Shown here: positions 32,651 to 36,452 of the stretch, piece after piece
Layout of the letters: each line of letters begins with the position of its first letter
Position numbering within the stretch: the first letter of the stretch is position 1
Assembly (NCBI GenBank): GCA_013203045.1
Contig: JABMQN010000197.1
Location: 1-36,452 of the forward strand
Length of the DNA stretch: 36,452 nt
Reading direction: 5' to 3'
From: Chloroflexota bacterium
GTDB lineage: Bacteria; Chloroflexota; Dehalococcoidia; SZUA-161; SpSt-899
The notes under the pieces: generated by a model
Databases searched by the model: none
Told to the model about the DNA's origin: nothing
The model's input: the letters and a program-made list of their open reading frames with translations, nothing else
Position numbers and translations under genes: made by a program

Positions 32651-32989
32651 TTATATTGCTGCCTCTAATTTGTGTTGGATCAGTTTATTGATACTCTCGC
32701 CCTCTTGTATTGCTTGGATAGCCACGGCTTTGTGTAAATCTGGCGGTATCCGTAACGCGATTTTCCCCGAGAATTGTTTGTTAGCAGTCTGTTTTGGTAA
32801 AGGCTTCCCAGAGTTTTTCATTATTGTAATGGTATCTTCAACTACCTCACATAGTTCCTTAAATACTTTTGCTTCATTTTGACCGTGGACTCCTCCATCC
32901 AATAGACCCGGTGAGGTACCTATGTAACAACTATCTTCATCGGACCACTCAACAATCTTTAAATATTTATCAGAAATCTTATTGCTCAT
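32651..32989 (-). CDS. hicB: HicB-family antitoxin
   Basis: A 112-residue antitoxin. The N-terminal half is the partial RNase-H-like HicB domain (VEWSDEDSCYIGTSPGLLDGGVHG); the C-terminal half is a ribbon-helix-helix DNA-binding domain (GKIALRIPPDLHKAVAIQAI, ESINKLIQHKL). It neutralises HicA and should repress the operon. The ATG overlaps the hicA stop codon by 4 nt (ATGA), so translation is coupled. Confidence 0.93.
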   Translation of the reverse strand: MSNKISDKYLKIVEWSDEDSCYIGTSPGLLDGGVHGQNEAKVFKELCEVVEDTITIMKNSGKPLPKQTANKQFSGKIALRIPPDLHKAVAIQAIQEGESINKLIQHKLEAAI

Positions 32990-33183
32990 TTTTTCACTCC
33001 CTTGATGGCTTTCTCGACTGCTTTTTCCTGGTAGTGTTTAGCATCATCGCCACGGTTTCCAGATATTACAACTGCAAAATGGTATTTAGGATGAATGAAA
33101 TTTCTGTGACTGCCTTTGCCACTCTTATTTACAAAGCCATGTTTCTCTAAATCTTTTATTAGTTGCCTGATCTTTCTTGGCAT
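32986..33183 (-). CDS. hicA: HicA-family mRNA interferase toxin
   Basis: A 65-residue dsRBD-like toxin that cleaves mRNA independently of the ribosome. The family motif with the catalytic histidine is GKGSHRNF (about residues 22-29). It comes first in the operon, upstream of hicB, the usual toxin-first order of hicAB. No Shine-Dalgarno is present, and the promoter -10 box ends 6 nt before the ATG, so it should be translated from a leaderless mRNA. Confidence 0.93.
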   Translation of the reverse strand: MPRKIRQLIKDLEKHGFVNKSGKGSHRNFIHPKYHFAVVISGNRGDDAKHYQEKAVEKAIKGVKK

Positions 33184-33189
33184 AGTGTG

Positions 33190-33218
33190 ATGATATCATA
33201 ATGATATCATTTAGTCAA
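33190..33218 (-). promoter_or_regulatory. hicAB promoter with double palindromic operator
   Basis: Minus strand: TTGACT (33213-33218), 17-nt spacer, TATCAT (33190-33195). The spacer and -10 are covered by two copies of the palindrome ATGATATCAT (33190-33199 and 33201-33210) separated by one base, 11 bp centre to centre, about one helical turn. Two ribbon-helix-helix dimers of HicB on the same face would shut the promoter: an autorepression design. Confidence 0.75.
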
Positions 33219-33284
33219 TCATGGATTGTCAATGTAACAAGATTGATATCTACGATAACTGACAGGAACAATTATGGCAGAATG

Positions 33285-33315
33285 AAAAATATGGGGGTCT
33301 GGAACCATATTTTTT
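33285..33315. terminator. Bidirectional terminator-like hairpin in the leader of the PilT-like genes
   Basis: AAAAATATGG (33285-33294) pairs perfectly with CCATATTTTT (33305-33314), with a 10-nt loop and T-run on both strands. It could end transcription from either side, or serve as an attenuator in the leader of the pilT operon. Confidence 0.55.
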
Positions 33316-33347
33316 GGGGTTTCCCCTCTTTTCCAACCCCAGCCTTG

Positions 33348-33370
33348 TGCCTTACTATAAACATAAGGCA
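33348..33370 (+). other. Second hairpin in the leader of the PilT-like genes
   Basis: TGCCTTA (33348-33354) pairs perfectly with TAAGGCA (33364-33370), loop of 9 nt. With the previous hairpin it makes a structured leader of over 150 nt before the ATG at 33444. No known riboswitch was matched. Confidence 0.4.
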
Positions 33371-33443
33371 GGTTCCACTGGTCGTTTTCTTAACGCTACT
33401 ATCAGGGGAGTTGCCGCATTGTTATTTGAAAAGAGGTACAACC

Positions 33444-34718
33444 ATGAACATGTTGAGTGGAAATGATCCCTTCTTTGAGAACGACCCTTTTGAAAATGAA
33501 CCCTTCCTCGATGAACTTGCATCTGCTCTCGAACTTGAGAATGATAAAAAGGAAATTCCACCAACCGAACCTCCCAGGGAAGAAATTCCTCTTCCTGAGT
33601 TCAATCACCTTAACGATTACCTCGCGTACGCACGACAATTGAATGCCTCCGATCTCCACATCGGTGCTGCAGTCAAACCTTTCATGCGCCGCTATAGTCA
33701 TATCGAACCAATCAATGTGGACCCGCTCTTTTCCGAAGAAACCCAACGACTTCTATTTGAGATTCTGAACGAAGAGCAGCAAAACCACCTCGTAAAACAT
33801 CAAAGCCTGGAATTCAGCATGAATGTACCCTGGCAGGGGAGATATCGGTGCAGTATCATCAAGCAGCGTTTGGGATGGGACGGTAATTTCCGCATAATTC
33901 AGAATACAGTTCCAACATTCGAGGATTTGGTATTGCCTGAAGCGCTCAAGCGCCTTACTGAGTATCCTCAAGGGCTCGTTTTGATAACAGGCCCGGCTAA
34001 CTCAGGAAAAACCACAACCCTGGCAGCATTGATCGATATGATAAATACCCACCGTACCGATCATATCATTACCATCGAATATCCGATTGAGTATATTCAT
34101 ACTCCCAAACAGTGCCAGATAACTCAGCGTGAAGTTGGCAATCACACCGAGTCTTTTGCAGAAGCACTTCGTGCAGCGCTACGACAGGATCCGGATATCA
34201 TCATGGTAGGCGAACTTAGGGATTTACAGACGATTTCGATGGCTATTTCCGCCAGTGAAACAGGTCACCTGGTCTTCGGCACACTACATACTACCTCTGC
34301 AGCACGCACAATCAACAAGATTCTCGATGGATTTCCCATCTCACAACAAGCACAGATACGTACTATGGTCAGCGAGTCTCTTCGAAGTGTTATCAGCCAG
34401 CAATTACTTCCTCGCCAGGATGGGCAGGGAGTCGCACTGGCTATGGAAATCCTTTTTGTAACGACCGGAGTTTCTGCTCTATTACGAGATAACAAAACAC
34501 TGCAAATCCCTTCGATCATACAAACTTCACGCAGGATGGGTATGTGTTTGATGGATGATTCGTTGCAGAATTTAGCCGAAACCGGCATCGTCGATCCAGT
34601 GGAGGCATACCGTTATATTGAGAACAAAGAAAAATACGAGCATTTAAAGCAGGGGGATCCTTCGCCTGCAAATTCCGGTAAGGATTATATACCTATTACC
34701 ATTGATAGCGTGAATTGA
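33444..34718 (+). CDS. PilT-like secretion/twitching ATPase (first of two)
   Basis: A 424-residue ATPase of the type II/IV secretion superfamily, PilT branch. N-terminal 60 or so residues are acidic and contain repeated DPF units (NDPFFENDPFENEPF), unlike typical PilT. The conserved PilT N-domain follows (NASDLHIGAAVKPFMRR). Walker A is GPANSGKTT, a variant of the usual GPTGSGKST, but still with Gly-Lys-Thr. The Asp box (ALRQDPDIIMVGELRD), and the His box (HLVFGTLHTTSAARTINKILDGFP) are standard. The frame is open to 33201, but the ATG at 33444 has an RBS (AAGAGGT) and starts at the acidic region. No pilin, PilB or PilC gene is in the window. Confidence 0.88.
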   Translation: MNMLSGNDPFFENDPFENEPFLDELASALELENDKKEIPPTEPPREEIPLPEFNHLNDYLAYARQLNASDLHIGAAVKPFMRRYSHIEPINVDPLFSEETQRLLFEILNEEQQNHLVKHQSLEFSMNVPWQGRYRCSIIKQRLGWDGNFRIIQNTVPTFEDLVLPEALKRLTEYPQGLVLITGPANSGKTTTLAALIDMINTHRTDHIITIEYPIEYIHTPKQCQITQREVGNHTESFAEALRAALRQDPDIIMVGELRDLQTISMAISASETGHLVFGTLHTTSAARTINKILDGFPISQQAQIRTMVSESLRSVISQQLLPRQDGQGVALAMEILFVTTGVSALLRDNKTLQIPSIIQTSRRMGMCLMDDSLQNLAETGIVDPVEAYRYIENKEKYEHLKQGDPSPANSGKDYIPITIDSVN

Positions 34719-34752
34719 AAAGGGACTGTACTTCCACTAAGGAGTAATCTCA

Positions 34753-35817
34753 ATGCCGAAAATTGATCAGTTATTTAGAACCATTCTCGAAAACAGCGCA
34801 TCGGATCTGCATCTTGCTCAGGGAGAGCCGCCCAAAATGCGTGTTCATGGTGCGATTACCAAGGTGCATGACGAAATTCTTACTGAGGAAGGTCTCTCCG
34901 AATATCTCAATGAAATCTGCACCGATGCTCACTGGGATCGATTCATGGATACCGGGGACCTCGATTTCGCCTACGCGCTGGGAGAGGAAGCTCGCTTTCG
35001 TTGTAACTACTACAAGCACGTCAATGGTCTGGGTGCCATTTTTCGGGTTATCCCCTATGACCTCCTGACCATCGAAAAACTCGGACTTCCGGAAGTACTC
35101 TCTACTTTCGGCGATCTTACCAATGGTCTGGTTCTGGTTACTGGTCCGACGGGGAGTGGTAAATCTACTACGCTCGCTGCCATTATTGGGCATATCAACA
35201 CCCATCACGCCAGACATATTCTCACTATAGAAGAACCGATCGAGTTTATACACTCCAATATCAAATCAGTTGTGGTGCAGAGAGAAGTAGGGATTGATGT
35301 GAATTCATTCAGTGAAGCGTTACTTGATGCCGCACATGGTGATTATGATGTTATTCTGGTGGGTGAGATGCGTGATCTGGAAACTATCAGGCTTGCTATT
35401 TCTGCTGCCGAAGCTGGCAATCTGGTCTTTGGGACTCTTCATACCAACTCAGCAGCCAAGACTATCGACCGAATTATCGATGTTTTCCCTGGAGACGAAC
35501 AACCTCAAATACGCACCATGCTGAGCGAATCACTCAAAGGAGTGATATCGCAAATGCTTGTGAAGCGAAAAGACGATGTTGGAAGGGCAGCTGCATGTGA
35601 GATTCTGCTACATACCAGGGCCCTAGCTGGCTGTGTCCGCGAGGGTGGGGCACTCAACAAACTCCAATCCGTCATGATGAGTGGCCGGAGTATGGGGATG
35701 CAGATAATGGATGATGTGATCGAGCAGTATTATTATGATGGTGTGATCACCGGACATGAAGCCTACATGAAAGCCGGGGATAAAGACCGTTTTGAACATA
35801 TCCGTGACGAGAACTAA
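34753..35817 (+). CDS. PilT-like ATPase (second of two)
   Basis: A 354-residue PilT-type ATPase of normal length, encoded 34 nt after its relative with RBS AAGGAG. Walker A is classical (GPTGSGKSTTL). The region before the Asp box differs: ALLDAAHGDYDVILVGEMRD, where other PilT proteins, including the neighbour, have ALRxxLRQDPDxxxVGEMRD. The conserved Arg and Pro are lost while the Walker B Asp and the Glu are kept. The His box (LVFGTLHTNSAAKTIDRIIDVFP) is intact. Such ATPases make hexamers that retract type IV pili or act in gliding; a mixed hexamer of the two is conceivable. Confidence 0.9.
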   Translation: MPKIDQLFRTILENSASDLHLAQGEPPKMRVHGAITKVHDEILTEEGLSEYLNEICTDAHWDRFMDTGDLDFAYALGEEARFRCNYYKHVNGLGAIFRVIPYDLLTIEKLGLPEVLSTFGDLTNGLVLVTGPTGSGKSTTLAAIIGHINTHHARHILTIEEPIEFIHSNIKSVVVQREVGIDVNSFSEALLDAAHGDYDVILVGEMRDLETIRLAISAAEAGNLVFGTLHTNSAAKTIDRIIDVFPGDEQPQIRTMLSESLKGVISQMLVKRKDDVGRAAACEILLHTRALAGCVREGGALNKLQSVMMSGRSMGMQIMDDVIEQYYYDGVITGHEAYMKAGDKDRFEHIRDEN

Positions 35818-35907
35818 CTTTTCCCTTACCACACCCACCCCAAGGTTGGTTAGCTGGGAATAAACCGTCATTCATGTAGTTAACTCCCCTGAAATACAAC
35901 AATGCGT

Positions 35908-36252
35908 CTATCCGATTTTTCCATAAGAGCCTTTCCAGTTATCGGCCATTTTCACAAAGGAGTCATATCCATTCGTGCGAATGAATTCCATTGATTGAGC
36001 ATACTTTTTGTATTTGTATCCGCTTTTATCATGGTAACTATGAATCGTCCGGCAAGAGGGATAATCAGGGCAATCGGCACAGGTTTCAAGTTTTCTTTCT
36101 CTAAAACAGCACACTTTCATCTTGCATTTGGCTTTGTTGATATCTCTTTCGCCGTTTTCATATCCCAACTTACAACCACGGCAATTCCCGTCTTTGAGTT
36201 CGCGACAGGTTTTGCAGTACGCACCACAGCACCCGATTTCTCTTATTGACAT
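35908..36252 (-). CDS. DUF3795-like cysteine-rich protein
   Basis: A 114-residue protein beginning IREIGCCGAYCKTCRELKDGNCRGC, the cysteine-rich start of the DUF3795 family, which probably binds metal. There are further cysteines (KCKMKVCCFRE, CADCPDYPSC), about 15 in all; the C-terminal third is a short helix region. Function unknown. The frame extends to 36300, but the ATG at 36252 has GGGGG upstream and fits the family start. Confidence 0.8.
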   Translation of the reverse strand: MSIREIGCCGAYCKTCRELKDGNCRGCKLGYENGERDINKAKCKMKVCCFRERKLETCADCPDYPSCRTIHSYHDKSGYKYKKYAQSMEFIRTNGYDSFVKMADNWKGSYGKIG

Positions 36253-36390
36253 AGTACCCCCTGCATATTTTACGGTTTTACCCGGCATTAATACAACCAA
36301 GCCCCATATCCAAATGTAAATGTTTTATGCATCCAGTCTATTCTAATCCAAAGATGAGCCTGAAGGGGCAGTAATAATCGTTTCTTTCTT

Positions 36391-36416
36391 TGTGGACAGT
36401 GCGGATAAGTGGATAA
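36391..36416 (+). promoter_or_regulatory. Three adjacent DnaA-box-like 9-mers at the window edge
   Basis: Compared with the reverse DnaA box TGTGNATAA: TGTGGACAG (36391-36399, 7/9), TGCGGATAA (36400-36408, 8/9) and AGTGGATAA (36408-36416, 8/9). They are packed with no gap. This may be the edge of an origin or of a DnaA-controlled promoter. The other bases of 36253-36452 show nothing recognisable. Confidence 0.4.
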
Positions 36417-36452
36417 CCCGAAAGATCAAGCGACCCGGTTGGCAAATTTGGC

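Noticed and set aside
33201-33443. Long N-terminal extension of the first PilT-like ATPase
   Set aside because: It starts inside the hicAB operator and runs through two hairpins; the ATG at 33444 has an RBS.

Overview
The window looks like a chromosomal segment of a strictly anaerobic Chloroflexota bacterium, most likely Dehalococcoidia or a relative. This is inferred from the gene repertoire (tungsten aldehyde:ferredoxin oxidoreductase, anaerobic sulfatase maturase, PPi-type phosphofructokinase, many lipoproteins, a LepA with a KAKAIR effector region) and not from any rRNA. Base composition is moderate and coding density is high. No rRNA, tRNA, CRISPR array or intact transposase was seen.

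Region 1 (131-20151, all minus strand; read from high to low coordinates) is one long co-oriented cluster. In transcription order it holds: an orphan ABC-type substrate-binding lipoprotein, a phytoene-desaturase-like FAD oxidoreductase, an aldehyde:ferredoxin oxidoreductase (AOR), a cysteine-rich 2[4Fe-4S] protein, a second substrate-binding lipoprotein broken by one extra base, an HTH-ferredoxin fusion, a flavodoxin-fold iron-sulfur flavoprotein, an SdsA-type alkylsulfatase lipoprotein, a Cys-type arylsulfatase lipoprotein, an SdsA-like lipoprotein that has lost its metal ligands, a radical-SAM sulfatase maturase, a flavin amine-oxidase-like protein, a limonene-epoxide-hydrolase-like protein, a cytoplasmic SdsA-type enzyme and a sulfotransferase. 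Nearly every gene has its own strong ribosome binding site. Upstream of the first gene is a TTGACA promoter followed at about +1 by a 24-bp near-perfect palindrome, a good operator candidate. The gene set suggests capture and desulfation of sulfated organic molecules at the cell surface, oxidation of the carbon skeleton inside the cell with electrons going to ferredoxin, and re-sulfation by the sulfotransferase. The substrate is not known; a terpenoid or other lipid is only a guess.

Region 2 (20431-23050) has a structured repeat, a beta-propeller-like lipoprotein, a MarR regulator with a near-consensus promoter that predicts a leaderless mRNA, and a 12-bp direct repeat that may be a relic of an insertion-sequence end.

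Region 3 (23248-36452) is mostly plus strand. It has a 1505-residue secreted, membrane-anchored papain-like protease with seven Calx-beta domains, then housekeeping genes (hemW-lepA, PPi-dependent phosphofructokinase), a small repeat island with an orphan signal-peptide ORF and a MITE-like element, a hicAB toxin-antitoxin pair with a palindromic operator, two tandem PilT-like ATPases behind a structured leader, and a DUF3795-like cysteine-rich protein. The last 60 bases hold three overlapping or adjacent DnaA-box-like 9-mers.
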